A stretch of 25,707 bases of DNA from Paramecium octaurelia (GCA_905182995.1 CAJJDP010000119.1:19983-45689); one strand, 5' to 3'; shown: positions 1 to 13,617, counted from the first letter of the stretch. A program made the numbers and translations. The notes: a model not told the origin generated them from the sequence alone.

Positions 1-3000
1 ATCTCAATTTAAAAATTAAGAAAGATATAATGAGATTTTTGAAGCACCTCTCTCCACTTTATTTAACTTTAATCCTTAAAAATTTGGCGAAGAGAATTAT
101 ATCTAGAAGAGTTAGCTGGGTCTTTTACGATCTATTATTTTACAGTATGTAAGGAGTCTTATAGTTACTGACTAGTATATGATCAAAGTCTCTTTCACTA
201 CAGTTTGACTTTTAAATTTACTCTATCTTATCCTTTTTGAGGTTAACGAGGCAAAAATTGTTATTCAATCATCAAATAAAAGCACTTCTTTTATATAATT
301 TCTTAGATGGGCCTTTATTTTCTGTTATTCTTTACAACTTCCGTGCAAAGAAGTTCTTATAATGGGCTATTAAATTTAAAATAATTTTAAATAGAAGAAT
401 TAATTTTTTATTTTCTCTTCTTAATAATTTTTTCACCAAAAACAAGCAAAAATGCACTTCTATTCACTCTATTTAATCTTATTATATATTATAAGAAGAA
501 TACATTCAATTTATTAGAGATAAACTTGAGACATTTAATCTTTAAGTAAAATTAGTGATCATGTAACTCTAATTAATTATCAAGGATTAATCCATTCTAA
601 ATAATGAATGACGAGGTTTCCCATTATTTATTTTCTCTCTTCCAAAATTAGTTTAAACCATCTTTACCTAAAGAAGGTCAAGCATCGTCATGTACCTTTC
701 CAAGTGATAAATTTTTTTCTTGACCAGCTTACTAGAGATTGCTTTTTAAGGGCTCGGCCTATTAATGGAAAGCTTTAAATAGGGGAGATTGGAATGAAAT
801 TATCAGTATTACAATACTCATTAGTTAACAATATTATTTAGATTTTTCAAATAGAGTATTGAAAGGATGATACCTTTAGGATACTAGAGGAGAATTGGAT
901 ATGTAAGAATAATTTACAACAATTTATAAAAAAGGATTTATAGTCATTATTAAAGGGAAGATAAGATATGAATCATCAAGGTGAAAAGATTATCACTCTT
1001 ATTAATAGTAGGTCAATATTATAACTATTCTGATGCTAAATATTTTAACATTAAGAACAAGCAAGCAAAATTTATTCGTGTTGAAAATCATTCATTTTAA
1101 AATATTGATATTGCTGCAATATGAATGCCTTATAGGTGGAATCATTTTATTGTGATAATTATGATAACTCTTAGATATCCCTAAATAATACGTAAATTAA
1201 CTCTATCAATTGATAAAGTCTCTTCAAATCAAAGAAATTTAGATTTTGCTACTTTCTCATTCAAATTATGTTATATTTTTATTAGAAAGATTATAGCATA
1301 TGTTAGCTTTCCATCTACAATTATATCCATAAAAAAGATTTGATTGATTCTTATTAAATTCTAATCAAATCAAGTATAAAATGTTTAGTTTATGGTAGCA
1401 AAAAAAATAAAAAAAAAGAGCATGCTTAACCTGTTGTGCAATAAATCTACAGTCTTCATTACTAATAGATATTTAAGGTTTTAAAAACTGCTTTTTAATT
1501 TGATAATATACTTAATTTACAAATTTAGATTATAAATTAATAAAAGTTTATGCTTCTTATTATTTATTAATAATATTTAATATTAATTCTAACTCTTAAA
1601 TCAATTAAGTATATTCGCATAAAGTTGTGATTCTTCTGCATAGTTATCTTCACATGATCCTTAGTTTTTTTCACATTTTGAAGTTACCTTTCACTTTTTA
1701 GAAATCTCACACAAAGAAGAACTATAGTTACATTACACCCTACTTGTGGGAGTAAGAATCCGTCAAATTTTAACTTCTATAATATACAATTCGAATCCTG
1801 CAAAACTGGGTCCACTATAACTATCCCCTCTTCACTTTATACACTATCTACTTTATTTACACCATAACTCTCTCAGCTTCTTGTGAAAGTCATCCTTCAT
1901 TTGTTTATCGGCATCTTAATCATTAATACTATAAATGGATATACCCATTATTTTTTTGAAAAATTTAATTGCCTATATGCAAAGGGGGCCCATTAAAATC
2001 CACACTATCATCCAATTATACAACTTCTTAAATCCAGCCAAAATTAGATAAATTTCACTTGTGTATCTCTATAAGTATCTACTGTCCACCTTTCTATTTA
2101 TCCCCTTCCATTAGATATTAAGGAATGGGCCTTTATGTGAATTTTTTGCTATCCTCAGAAAGAAGGTTCTGTTAATCTCTTGCTTTATGCTTCGAAATTA
2201 TATGGATTTCCATAATAATGATCATAGATATATATGGCGAATAACCTTAGAATTATTTCTGGACGTTTTGGTAACGAGATATCTTACTTTTTAGTTTAGT
2301 AAGTTCTGTTGCATTAAGAGATTAGGCTGATTGAAAATATCTCTTACTATATACTGCCATCAAATAGTTACACAGAAATAATGATAATTAAATTGGGTGC
2401 ATTCTATAATATACATCCACTTCTTACATTAATTAGTATAAAACAATAAATTCTAAAGCAATAAATTATCAACGATTTTTTATAACAAAATAAAAGATTT
2501 AATATTAGCGCAAATCCATTTTTTTTTCCTTATTTAAGATCTTCTGATTTGAATTTAAAAGATAGTTTATGCACAAGAATTTTTGAAATTGAAATTTTAG
2601 TAAATTTGAAATCTAATTAAGAGTATGATTCAACAATGTATATTGCATTAACAAAATGTATCATATTAAATAATCTTGTTTGATCACAATTTAATTCTAA
2701 TTGTTCTGGATTAGTATTATTAGAAAAATCTCAAACTTTATCAGATTATTCTAAATTAATTATCGAAAATTTATAAATAGAGACGATCGTGTAGTAACCA
2801 AATAACTTTATTGAATTTTCTAAATAAATAATAAATATATATACAGTTCAACACTCTTTATTTTAGTCCAAATAATAAATAAACTATTCAAACTTCTCAA
2901 AAATATATTGCATGATTATACTATTAAATGTTATTCAAATTTTAAGTGTTAATTATCTATCAACCTTCTGAAAGATTTTCAAACAATATAAGAGTGTCAA

Positions 3001-3262
3001 AATTGATAAAATTCAAATTTAGAATTTCCTATCAATTTTTTAATTTTATGCAAAGTCACAGCGATTTTATTTAATCCTAGTTTTTATATTCCTAAATTCA
3101 TAATACTAGTTTCAAAAAAATGAGTACTTATTGAAATTAACTGCTGAAATTGATGATCTATTCTGATCTTCATCAATCTTTTTTACATACTAAATAAAAC
3201 TCTATTATTATACACATTGATTTAAAGTGGGTATTTTATTATAAATAAAATAAATATCGAAT
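1..3262. other. AT-rich region, no supportable gene
   Basis: No long TGA-bounded reading frame with protein-like composition was found on either strand. The stretch around 1720-2160 is richer in C and T than its surroundings and could be old decayed coding or retroelement sequence, but I could not anchor it to any motif. The last 20-60 bases before 3263 are almost pure A/T, as expected for a short ciliate upstream region. Confidence 0.5.
196..290 (+). repeat. diverged dispersed repeat, copy 1
   Basis: Two blocks here reappear in the same order near 19449-19572. The first is an exact 11-base match (acagtttgact). The second is a roughly 50-base stretch containing ttgaggttaac and attgttattc, which matches at about three quarters of positions by eye. 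The spacing between the blocks differs by about 23 bases. This looks like an old dispersed element, possibly related to the retroelement debris downstream of the second copy. The relationship is judged by eye only. Confidence 0.35.
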
Positions 3263-6200
3263 ATGTATTTCTTAATCATAATTTTTGGATTTCACATTTT
3301 TCGATTAAACTCAGAGGCAATAAATTGCTAGGTTCAAAAAGCCTAGCCAATAATATCCTGCCATGAATACTTGACAGGTTGCTTTATATTGGAAGGAAAT
3401 GAGGAGGATTACTACAAATTGAAAAGTGTTGATAAAGAAATTATATAAAAGTCATTTATTATTCCTTACAAAGACATGCCAATCTAAACCAAAGTATTCA
3501 AATTTTTGGACTATGTTAAAATATAAGAAAAACTTATATGTTCATTATTTCTGAATTCTTTGAAATATTATATAACATGTATCAGCTTTGATACATTAGA
3601 TTTCGAGAAAAATTATGGGAATATATAAGAGAAGCTTAAAATAGAGACAAGTATTTCTTAAGAAGAAATCTGTGATGAAATTCATTAATTGAATGAGAGC
3701 TTTTATTTAATTTGTTTGAGCAAATTTCAATTAAAATTATATTCCGTAAGTTTAAAAGGTGATACAATACTTATTAATGACCTTGATGTGTCTATTTAAA
3801 TCTTAGATTAGTGCAAGATGAAATAATAAAAGATATTAAAAAAAAATTATTTTATAATTGCTTTTTTCTAATGCTCATAATGGATTATTGTTGAGATTAA
3901 TGGTAAGGAGATGAAAATTATTTTACAATCTAAAATGGATGAAATTATTCCCTCCCTTTTAGCATTTTCTAAAGTTGATGAAGTATGTATTTGCGATTCA
4001 ACAATCTAGTTTCTAATTCTTATAGAAGGAAATAATTACCTTCAAGTTAGATGGAGCAAAAATGGAGTTCTTTCTTAATTATTTCAGAGCGAAAAAAGAA
4101 TCTTAAAAATGATAATGAATAATAATTGCAATAGTATTATGCTAGTCACACATGTAAAAGAAAATAATTCTTAACTAATTTAATATTTCGATAATGAAAT
4201 TGTATTAAATTACTCTTTTCAAGGAGAACAATTATATTTTTCTTCCTAAATTTTCTTTATATAAAATTAAACAGAATTCATAATTAGTATTGATCAACAT
4301 ATAACTCAAAAACACTAAATTCTTAATTCATCATTGGTTTTGCTAAAAGAAGATAATTTATTTTATTAGATAGACAAACTTAATAATTTGTTATAATTCT
4401 ATAGATATTTTCCATTTAGTAGTATTATTGAACCCAAATAAGGATTTCTATATATTATTTAGAACTTCATAAACACACGTAAAATATCATTAAAAAGATG
4501 TCTAAAAATCTAATATGAAAATAATTTGGAGGAGAAAAATACAGTAAAATAATATACATTAATTCTCAAAAATTGCTAAGAGAAACAGAAAATTAAGTTT
4601 AGTATTGAAGGCTTTTAATCATATTTCTAACAAAACTTTTCTTTTTTTGATAATCAGAATAATTTTATTAACCTTAGTATCTGGAATGAAGAAAAAGTAG
4701 AAAACCTATGCTATGAACAATTAAAACGATATAAGTTTAAAAGCAAGATTTAGTTAATATCTATAAAATCTTTTCACTTTATAGTTTTTCAAGTTGAGAA
4801 TAAAATATATTTCCAAAATTGCTAAACTAAAAAGATATATTTGAGCTTAAATAAGAATCAATATGAAGTATTTGAAAGTATGGAACACTATTATTTAATT
4901 GATAAATTTAATAAATAAATAAAAGTGATTTATTCTTTTTAATAGAATATGAATTCTATTAATATAAACGAGAATTTTGAAATACTTAAGGTTTAAAAAG
5001 TAGACAAATAACTAATGATTTATTTAAAAAATGAAAAATATCCTTTTTTTNAATCTTAGATTAGTGCAAGATGAAATAATAAAAGATATTAAAAAAAAAT
5101 TATTTTATAATTGCTTTTTTCTAATGCTCATAATGGATTATTGTTGAGATTAATGGTAAGGAGATGAAAATTATTTTACAATCTAAAATGGATGAAATTA
5201 TTCCCTCCCTTTTAGCATTTTCTAAAGTTGATGAAGTATGTATTTGCGATTCAAAAATCAAGTTTCTAATTATTATAGAAGGAAATAATTACCTTCAAGT
5301 TAGATGGAGCAAAAATGGAGTTCTTTCTTAATTATTTCAGAGCGAAAAAAGAATCTTAAAAATGATAATGAATAATAATTGCAATAGTATTATGCTAGTC
5401 ACACATGTAAAAGAAAATAATTCTTAACTAATTTAATATTTCGATAATGAAATTGTATTAAATTACTCTTTTCAAGGAGAACAATTATATTTTTCTTCCT
5501 AAATTTTCTTTATATAAAATTAAACAGAATTCATAATTAGTATTGATCAACATATAACTCAAAAACACTAAATTCTTAATTCATCATTGGTTTTGCTAAA
5601 AGAAGATAATTTATTTTATTAGATAGACAAACTTAATAATTTGTTATAATTCTATAGATATTTTCCATTTAGTAGTATTATTGAACCCAAATAAGGATTT
5701 CTATATATTATTTAGAACTTCATAAACACACGTAAAATATCATTAAAAAGATGTCTAAAAATCTAATATGAAAATAATTTGGAGGAGAAAAATACAGTAA
5801 AATAATATACATTAATTCTCAAAAATTGCTAAGAGAAACAGAAAATTAAGTTTAGTATTGAAGGCTTTTAATCATATTTCTAACAAAACTTTTCTTTTTT
5901 TGATAATCAGAATAATTTAATTAACCTTAGTATAAGGAATGAAGAAAAAGTAGAAAACCTGTGCTATGAACAATTAAAAAGATATAAGTTTAAAAGCAAG
6001 ATTTAGTTAATATCTATAAAATCTTTGCACTTTATAGTTTTTCAAGTTGAGAATACAATATATTTCCAAAATTGCTAAACTAAAAAGATATATTTGAGCT
6101 TAAATAAGAATCAATATGAAGTATTTGAAAGTACGGAACACTATTATTTAATTGATAAAATTAATAAATAAATAAAAGTGATTTATTCTTTTTAATAGAA

Positions 6201-8332
6201 AATGAATTCCATTAATATAAACGAGAATTTTGAAATACTTAAGGTTTAAAAAGTAGACTAATAACTAATGATTTATTTAAAAAATGAAAAATATCCTTTT
6301 TTGCTCTCAAAATCGCATTTTTTATTAAATAATAAGAAGTATCTTTCAGCAAATCTTTATTAGCCAGAAGAAATTCTTTATTATCTAGAGTTTGGGAATT
6401 ATAAAATAATTTAATATCCAAATTTGCTTGCATTTGAATACAATGATGAGGTAACGTGCTTTCATATTTCTGATTTAATATTCATTTCTTGCAGGAATTT
6501 GCTAAAATATGCATTTACAATTTGGGCGGTACAAAGCCATACTAATTCAATACTTCTTTATAATTTTGATTTATATTCTTTACATTAAATCTATAATTAT
6601 ACTTTTAAAGAACACTAAATTTACAATCCACTAGAGTACTTATATATGTCTTCACATTTAGCCATTTTAATTAAACAAAATTAATCTTTATTTATAGCAA
6701 TAATTGGATTTAAAGATCTAAAAATCGAGTTGATTGATATTAAAAGCACTGAAGGAATCTATTTCGAAATTATGGATAATACATTAGTATATTTTAACAA
6801 TGGCTATTTAATGCAATATAATTTGCTCGATATAACTGCAATTATAGAAACTAATATATCGTCCTCGCATCCCTTGGTTTCCTCATATTAATTCTAATTG
6901 ATGTCATCTTAATATAATCATGATAAAATCCCCTTTGAAGTTATTATTTAAAACAGGTGTTATAATGTAATTTCTATTAAGAATTCAACATCTGTTAAAC
7001 TCAAAAAAAATTAAATTTTGCCTATTCAAATTTCAGAATATTTTTCAGGTCCAATAAATAACTTAACAATTTAAGGATATCCCACAATTAAATTGAGAAA
7101 TCCTTTTTACTATGCAAAAGAAATCACAAATTGTCGATAAGAAGCATTCTTGTGTATTAAAGATTATCAATTGAATAAATTTAATGAAAATGAAGCATAG
7201 AAAACGAAATATCAAGTATCAGCAATAATCTTAGAAGATAAAACTCTATTTCAAATCCAAAAATCAAATGTTTAAGATAATGCCAATCAAATATTTTTGA
7301 TATAGGATAATTTGTTTCTCTGGTTTTCGCTATTAGAAGATAATCTAAAAATACAATTATTGTAATGTAAAATGAAAGATGATGAAAGTTGTATAGAACT
7401 CTTTACAAAAGTCATAAACTTTAAAACTGAAAGAAATTTGAATTAAATAATTTTCAAAACAAATAATTTATTTAAAGTGCAAGAAGATTAGAAGAATTAG
7501 ATTCATATTTTTATCAAAAATTAGAATTTTAGTATAATTAATCTACCAGATTTTACTTTTGACATTATATATATCGAAAAGTCATAAGATTATTATGTTG
7601 CTTTATAAATAGAAAACTTAATGGAAATTAATCATTTACTCAATTGATGTTAAAGGGTTTTATGAAATATTCTTTAGATTAATCGATGACAAAATTTACA
7701 ATTTATTACCTCAAATCCCAATGATTTAAGAAATTAAATTAGTCTAAAGTTAAAAAAATGTGAATACGATCACACTCTATTTATTATTATCTGAAATTTA
7801 AAATTCTTATATGATAAAAGTTTAAATGGATCTATTAAATAACTTTACTTTATCTTATCACTTGGCAAAATAGATACGAAATCCTGTTTCAGATTTCCCA
7901 ATTGTGCTTGGTTATGTAGATGAGAATTATTTAGTTTTGAAATAACTTAATAATAATGCCACATTTTTATATGATTTACAAGAAGATAGACTATTTTATG
8001 ACTTTATCTATCGCTTAAATTGTCATATTTAAATTTTCAAGGTGAATACTACTCATTTCATTTTTATCAATCAATCCCAAGTTCAATTAGGACTGATATC
8101 GTAATATGAAGTTGAATTGTAATAGATTAATAATGTAAACTAAGAAATTGTCTTATTTGCTCAAAACGATGTATCAGATGTTAAAATTCTAATACATATA
8201 ACAAGTGATGTTTTTAATTCGATCATAATAATGATTTAATTAATAAATTTGATTGCAATTGTATTATATTTAAGAAAAAATTAATTTAGGAATAGCAAAA
8301 GATAGATCTAAAAAAAGTACTTGGAACAATGA
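3263..8332 (+). CDS. large type I membrane protein, function unknown (interrupted by an assembly duplication and one indel)
   Basis: The frame opens at ATG 3263 with a typical signal peptide (MYFLIIIFGFHIF, then LNSEA). A Cys-bearing extracellular or lumenal domain of about 1,200 residues follows. Near the C-terminus is one membrane helix (about IIIMIQLINLIAIVLYL), then a short basic tail and TGA at 8330-8332. Many in-frame TAA and TAG codons must read as Gln, and I saw no in-frame TGA before the end. The ectodomain alternates short hydrophobic strands and polar turns, which could be beta-propeller-like, but I recognise no family. Positions 5051-6302 repeat 3799-5049 and must be skipped: 3263-5049 joined to 6303-8332. 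A one-base excess in the TTT run at 7635-7637 must also be discounted. The remaining 3,816 bases give 1,271 residues plus stop. The start is supported by the signal peptide directly behind it. Upstream codons in the same frame stay open but encode low-complexity sequence. Confidence 0.8.
3799..5049 (+). repeat. duplicated contig end, copy A
   Basis: This stretch is repeated at 5052-6302 with a constant offset of 1253 bases and no indels. I count about 15 substitutions, roughly 1.2 percent. The copy ends exactly at the N at 5051. This is what an unmerged contig overlap between two haplotypes looks like, rather than a biological repeat. Both copies keep the reading frame of the membrane-protein gene open. 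Confidence 0.9.
5051..5051. other. single-N scaffold join
   Basis: A lone N sits between the end of one copy and the start of the other. Some scaffolders write a single n where the estimated gap is negative, meaning the contigs overlap but were not merged. The 1.25-kb duplication on both sides fits that reading. Confidence 0.85.
5052..6302 (+). repeat. duplicated contig start, copy B
   Basis: This is the second copy of 3799-5049. It begins directly after the N and runs into unique sequence at 6303, where the membrane-protein frame continues. Differences from copy A include Trp (tgg) against Arg (agg) in the stretch near 4681 and 5934. Copy B is the one physically continuous with the downstream part of the gene. 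Confidence 0.9.
7635..7637 (+). other. probable one-base indel in the membrane-protein gene
   Basis: Upstream codons run in one frame through residues MEINH and would hit TGA at 7645-7647. The frame one base on continues smoothly as YSIDVKGFYEIF to the C-terminus. Removing one T from the TTT run joins the two exactly and makes the whole gene a multiple of three. An alternative is removal of a 16-nt GT-AG segment at 7597-7612, but that would delete protein-like sequence and is shorter than usual Paramecium introns. Confidence 0.6.
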
Positions 8333-11300
8333 ATTTGACATTATGTTGTCTTAGCAAAAGGATTTAACAATTTTTTCTATTTTATAAATACTACAATTTT
8401 AAATTCTTCATGCATTTAAAGTACATATGTTTATTTTTTTTAAATCAACTATACCTTTTAAGTTGAATACATTGTTGTTTCAAATCCTTAATGAGTTTCT
8501 AAATAATATCACATTTAATCATAGATTACTTTGGAAGATGAAAATAAATTAATTACATAGTTTCAAAATATTAGTTTGATTGGTATTCTGAAATCATTTT
8601 TAATAATTCAGTTTTTTTAGAGTAGATATATTTTTATTATAAAATTTAGAATTTTAACACTTTGGTTATTTTTGTTCTTTCTTAAGTTATCTAAAGAAAT
8701 TGAAGCTAAATGAAATATAATCAGCTGTAAATGAATCGAACTTTTATTCACTAAAGTGCATCTAAATTAAATTTAACATTGTCAAAAAATTATAAATCTT
8801 ATGAGGATAATAATCTGTTTATTAACTTCTTCTATCTTTTAATATAATCAATAATAAATATCTTAAAGTTAATAAACTCCCCTATCTTTATAAATAATGT
8901 TAAGCTTCCATTTAAACTAAAATAAAGCATTTGGATACTTAACTGATCCAATACCACCATAACTGCCACATCATTTGTGATGAAAGTTTAGGAAATGAGT
9001 TATACTGAGAATTACTAGAATATCTTAGTATTTAGTAATTTACTAGATTTATTCCTGATTTTTCATTGAGTTCTTCTATAATCACTTTAAATTTAATAAA
9101 ACTCAAATAATTTTAACCCTATTTTATCTTACTATCAATCTGTAAAGCAAACTATCTAACAATAAAAAGAAGCCATTTTTCCAAAAAATATATTTTAATT
9201 GCCATAATTCCATATACTTTATTTTTCAAAAGTAAAATATAAACTAAATAGAAAATACCAATCAAGAATCCAAATCGATTTAAAGGGTTCAGAATGGATA
9301 ATAATTTTAAGAAGGTACATTATTGGTAGTGTGTTTGATTTTAACTGAATTGGTTCAAATACTCAATATGTTCGCTTTGATTGAAAAAATAATAATTATA
9401 TCTTATTTGAATTAATGGTGTGAAGTCAAATAAAATTTAAATGAAGTGCTCTATTCATAATCCATTAATCATGAGAAAAATAGACAGGTAGTAAAGTTAA
9501 CTTACATTATATCAAACTTTCTTTACTATTTGATTCAACATGTTAATATCTTCAGTTTGATTATAAAATTCTTCCTGAATTAGAAAAAGAATTTTAGCTT
9601 TGATAAATTATTTAGCTGAAATATGAAGAACTTTAAAAAAAGTCTTAATTTAGCTGCATGATCTAAAATTATTTTAACCATCTGAAAGGTTAAATCTTCT
9701 TACTTGTTCATTCAATTTATTAGGAATTATTGAAGAATTTCAGAAGGTAGAAGAGAAAGTTTTAAAGAATTATGAGGAACTGGTAGATGATTTTTTGACA
9801 GATATCTGGCCCAAAAATGAGAATTCACTATCAAACTAAACTGTTGCCTGATTCATCTATCATATCTACATACTTGAATTTCAGATTCAAATTTTGAAAG
9901 GTAATTTAGATATTTTATAGATTGTAACACTTTCCTTAGATTACTTGCTAGATTTTAAGTTAGATTTTTCTTATTTCTTCAGCATAACAACTTTCTAATC
10001 CTTATTTAATTTGAGTTAGAGATAATTTTAAAGAGGAGAGAAATTATTGTATTTATTCTTGTTCCTTCAATTTCTACATTTGGTTAATCTTTGATTCTAA
10101 GGTGCTGCTTATTTTAGAGTAGATATTCTTCTAAATAAAATCTATATCTTAGATACGAAATATTTAAAGGAATATTGTGGCTTATTTATAAGGCGCCTTC
10201 TTTATGCACTTAGGTTACTTCTTGTATGAAATATTGTAAACTTTGTAGATATTCTGTAATTTAATTTCATTTGCCTATTGTAATTTCTTAAAGCGTTAAT
10301 TTAATAACTAGGACTATTTGACTATTTCTATATTCTTGCTGGAAGGAGTATTTTACAAGCGTTCCTTCTTAAACATTTTGCAGGTTCATAAGACATTCAT
10401 AATTTTGGAAATAAAAATGTTTAGCTCAAGAGTAATGAGTTTCAAAGACTTAATATATATATATTAAACCTTTGACTTTCTATTATATGGTTTAATTTCT
10501 TTTAAAGGGTAATTTTTTGTGACTAAGGTTACTTTAAAGTATAAACAAATTGATAATTTCGGTTTTAACAAGCCCAACATTTTTATAATAAAATCAACCA
10601 AAGCAACTGAAGTTTAGAAACTCAACTATTCTCTTAATTCTACAATCGTCTATCAAATTAAAGAATGTAATTCAAATCAACTGCAGCGCCTCATTTTAAA
10701 AATTTAATATTAAATAACAATTAATTATGAATATTAAAATAGTTACTTGCCATTAGCCGAACTTTTGATTCTATTTTGTTGATTTTTATCATATATATCT
10801 AATTTTATTTCCAATTTTTCATATTTCTTTTCAGTCCTTTGGCAATTATTACATATTATTTTTCACTATTCTAATTCTATTCTAAGGTAAATACAACCTC
10901 AATTCATTTTCAAATACTAATAAGCTTTTAAATATATCAATACTTTTTAAGAAACTCAATCAGTTAAACCTTTCCTAAGTCTTTTATAATTGGGGTCAAT
11001 TCATGATTAATCACTCAAAAAATTGATAATTAATATTCTTTCAACAATATATTTTATTGAGACTATGACTTAAATGAAATTATTCTGTCATTGATCTTAA
11101 CTTCAAATTGAGTTAAAGTAAGTAGTATTTGTGTATTAATTACAAATATTATGTAGATTGAGAGATGTTGAGATAAAAATGAAATATTTTTTAGAAATAT
11201 GAATTTGTTCTCCATTAATATTTGTCATAAAATGATCCCTTTAATGCAAAGTAAATAAGGCTTCTATACCAGCTTAATGATGCATCTTCTATTTGACTTT

Positions 11301-12489
11301 TTCCCAAATAAGTATCATATTTTCTCCAATGGAAATTGTGTTCAGTTAAATGTTAGCAATAAAGGTTATTTTATGTTAATCCTTTCTTTTATCCTTCAGT
11401 TCCCATTTTCCATTAATAATATTTTTCTGCGTTTCTAATGGGTCTATCCATTCTCTACTCTGAGTTTTAGGTGTGCAAATCTTAGGCCAATTACTTTTCA
11501 GAGATTATACTTTGAAGCAAATTTTAAAAGAATCTCATAATTAATTTATATACCTTTGAGGCATAATCATATGCATCATATATCAACTTCAGTAGTTTAC
11601 AAACATTTTAAAAAGTTCTTATTTTTTATTGATTCCCATTTTATATTAATTGCATCACTCAAGTATTTATAAAGCATTGTTTATTTTCAACCTAATTATG
11701 CCAAAACTTGGCATGTGTATTTTCAATTTAAAATTACAGTTCTTTCTCATCTTAATGCATTTCTTTCTTAGATTTCCAAAAGATGAGAATGCAACTGAGC
11801 CATTTGCTTTCAATTAATCATCTATCTAGGGCACTATTCGATTTTTAAGTTTATATCCAATTTAGTTAAAAGTTCATTAAGCAAATATGAAATAGGAAAT
11901 TAGCTATGCAATTTCTAAAACTTTATAGAAATAAGAACGCCTCATTAAAAAGTCCATTTAGATAATTAAAACTTTACTGTATCGTAGGCTCATCCTTTAG
12001 ATAAATCAATAAAATTTGTGATCTTAATTACTAAAATTTCCTATTTAATTGGTTGGATTCTGAAATTATGAATGAATCGATGTTATCATTCTCAATAAGA
12101 ATAGGGACATCAATTCCTGAATTCTTCTGCTAAGATTTCAATCTTATCAACCTTTGACACTTAAAGACTGTGAATAGAAATCCTTATTATAAACTATGAT
12201 AGGAGAAATGGTGTAAGATAAAATTTAGGAGATTCTTAAATTTAGTAGACTTTTAGGAATATTTATAAGTGGAATAAGAAAGATGTTATGTGAAATTTGT
12301 AAAAAATCGATTGTTTTTTGATAAAAGAGCATAAAAAAGAGCATCTGTATTCATATACAAAGATGATTTCTTTTATGGAATGTCCCATATACGGAAGAAT
12401 TGCATTTTTTCATCAAAGAAGTTCCAACATTTTTCTGCAATTATTTTAAAATTTTTTGCGCTTGAATGACAATTAAGTCTTCAATATGA
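8333..12489. other. no supportable gene
   Basis: Open frames of 100-200 codons exist on both strands, for example on the minus strand at about 11770-12410 and the plus strand at about 9627-10310. They are within what a TGA-only code yields by chance at this base composition. None carries a recognisable motif, signal peptide or clean start and stop. The region could hold heavily decayed genes. The first few hundred bases are presumably the 3' flank of the membrane-protein gene. Confidence 0.45.
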
Positions 12490-13617
12490 AACTTAGATTT
12501 ACATCACATTATTCTTTATTTATTTGAAGATTATGCACTATCTCCCTAGTTGAGTAACAATGAAGACTCTCTCACCACTGAGTGTTTAGTTCGAACATTT
12601 ATGGAAAAGGGTAATATGAAGGACCCAATTATAAAAACATTATTCATTGGAGGGTCATGTCCAAAACAAAACGAGACAGAAAAAGACTTAATATTTAGGA
12701 GACTACCATCTTGTTGGATGGATAAGTAGGACAGATCATACGGAATGAAGGAAATTCTGAAGATTAAAATGAAGGAGATTGAAGTTGAAACAGAAGTCAA
12801 TAGAAAGTGGCTAAGTGCTCTCTCATGGGTGCCACAATGATATTTACGCCGAAGATTTGGATAATTAAGGTACTCAGTCAGAATTCAAAAGGAAGGCTTT
12901 GTTAAGACCATACCTGAGTTCATCAATGCCAAGCTGGTAATACATAGATGGGACCAGTTCCCTGATGGGAACTCTAAGATCATAGGAACATCAGGCGAGA
13001 AGAAAACCTTTCATCTCATATAGGATGATATGGAAATGTTACATCATGTCCTATTACATGGAAGTTAAATTCAATTATTGGAGACCTATTACTTAGATAG
13101 AAACTAATAAAGAATTCAATTGATCAACAAGGATTAGTCATAGTTTATAAGCATGGCTCGTGGTAGAAATAAACTAATGAACACATCTACTAAGAAGAGA
13201 CGTGATAATTCAGTGGAGAGCTAAAGGGTTAAGCAAATATTTCAGGTTTTAGAGGAAAGTAAATTCAAAGAACAGTTGTAGATTTTAGCCAAATATATTG
13301 GAGGAGGAATGTCAGACTAGGATTCAGTAAGAAGCCAATTTATGGTGAAGAGATTAAGGATAGATCAGCAAGTATTCTCCTCAATATGGAGGGCAAAGCG
13401 GAACTCAAAAAGATTAAATGAAGAGAATATAGCTCGTCTTGTCTTAATTAATACTAGCAAGAAGGACGCATTTTTCCTAATAGGTTAGATATTTCCAGAA
13501 GGGCTATCGAAATTTGTTGAATAGTATGGACTTAATAATTATTTGAAACTATTCCTAAAGCTAACACATGATTACCTCAAGCTGTCTTTAGTGAGAGATG
13601 ACTTTAATTATATGATT
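12490..13617 (+). pseudogene. broken gene of unknown function, copy 1 (cut by the gap)
   Basis: One frame stays open from 12490 to the gap, about 376 codons, broken only by TGA at 12838-12840. Base composition is visibly richer in G and C than the surroundings. The encoded sequence is well mixed (Asp, Glu, Lys, Gly, Trp), unlike chance translations of AT-rich DNA. A Lys/Arg-rich stretch follows Met at 13153 (MARGRNKLMNTSTKKRRDN), then a charged, probably helical region. Compared with copy 2, this copy has one extra A near 12800 and has lost 8 bases around 13389-13413. These lesions differ from those of copy 2, so both copies look non-functional. I do not recognise the family; a transposon-encoded protein or a dead cellular gene are both possible. 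Confidence 0.55.
12703..13617 (+). repeat. direct repeat flanking the 358-N gap, copy 1
   Basis: Repeated at 13976-14897 with an offset of 1273 bases, shifting to 1272 and then 1280 through small indels. I estimate about 2 percent substitutions. The right end coincides with the start of the N run. Confidence 0.9.

Noticed and set aside
1775..1800. TTCGAATCCTGC, resembling a tRNA T-arm
   Set aside because: The preceding five bases do not pair with the 3' half of the stem and no acceptor or anticodon arm fits at the right distance.
3232..3252. Perfect 8-bp inverted repeat with a 5-base loop just upstream of ATG 3263
   Set aside because: It consists only of A and T; such palindromes are frequent by chance here and no regulatory role can be argued.
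9627..10310. Possible gene with 19-42 nt introns on the plus strand
   Set aside because: Two alternative frames are equally open and no motif supports either. At this composition, chance open frames of 100-200 codons are common when only TGA is a stop.
11770..12410. About 200-codon open frame on the minus strand
   Set aside because: It has no start context, motif or membrane or signal feature. Its length is compatible with chance under a TGA-only code.
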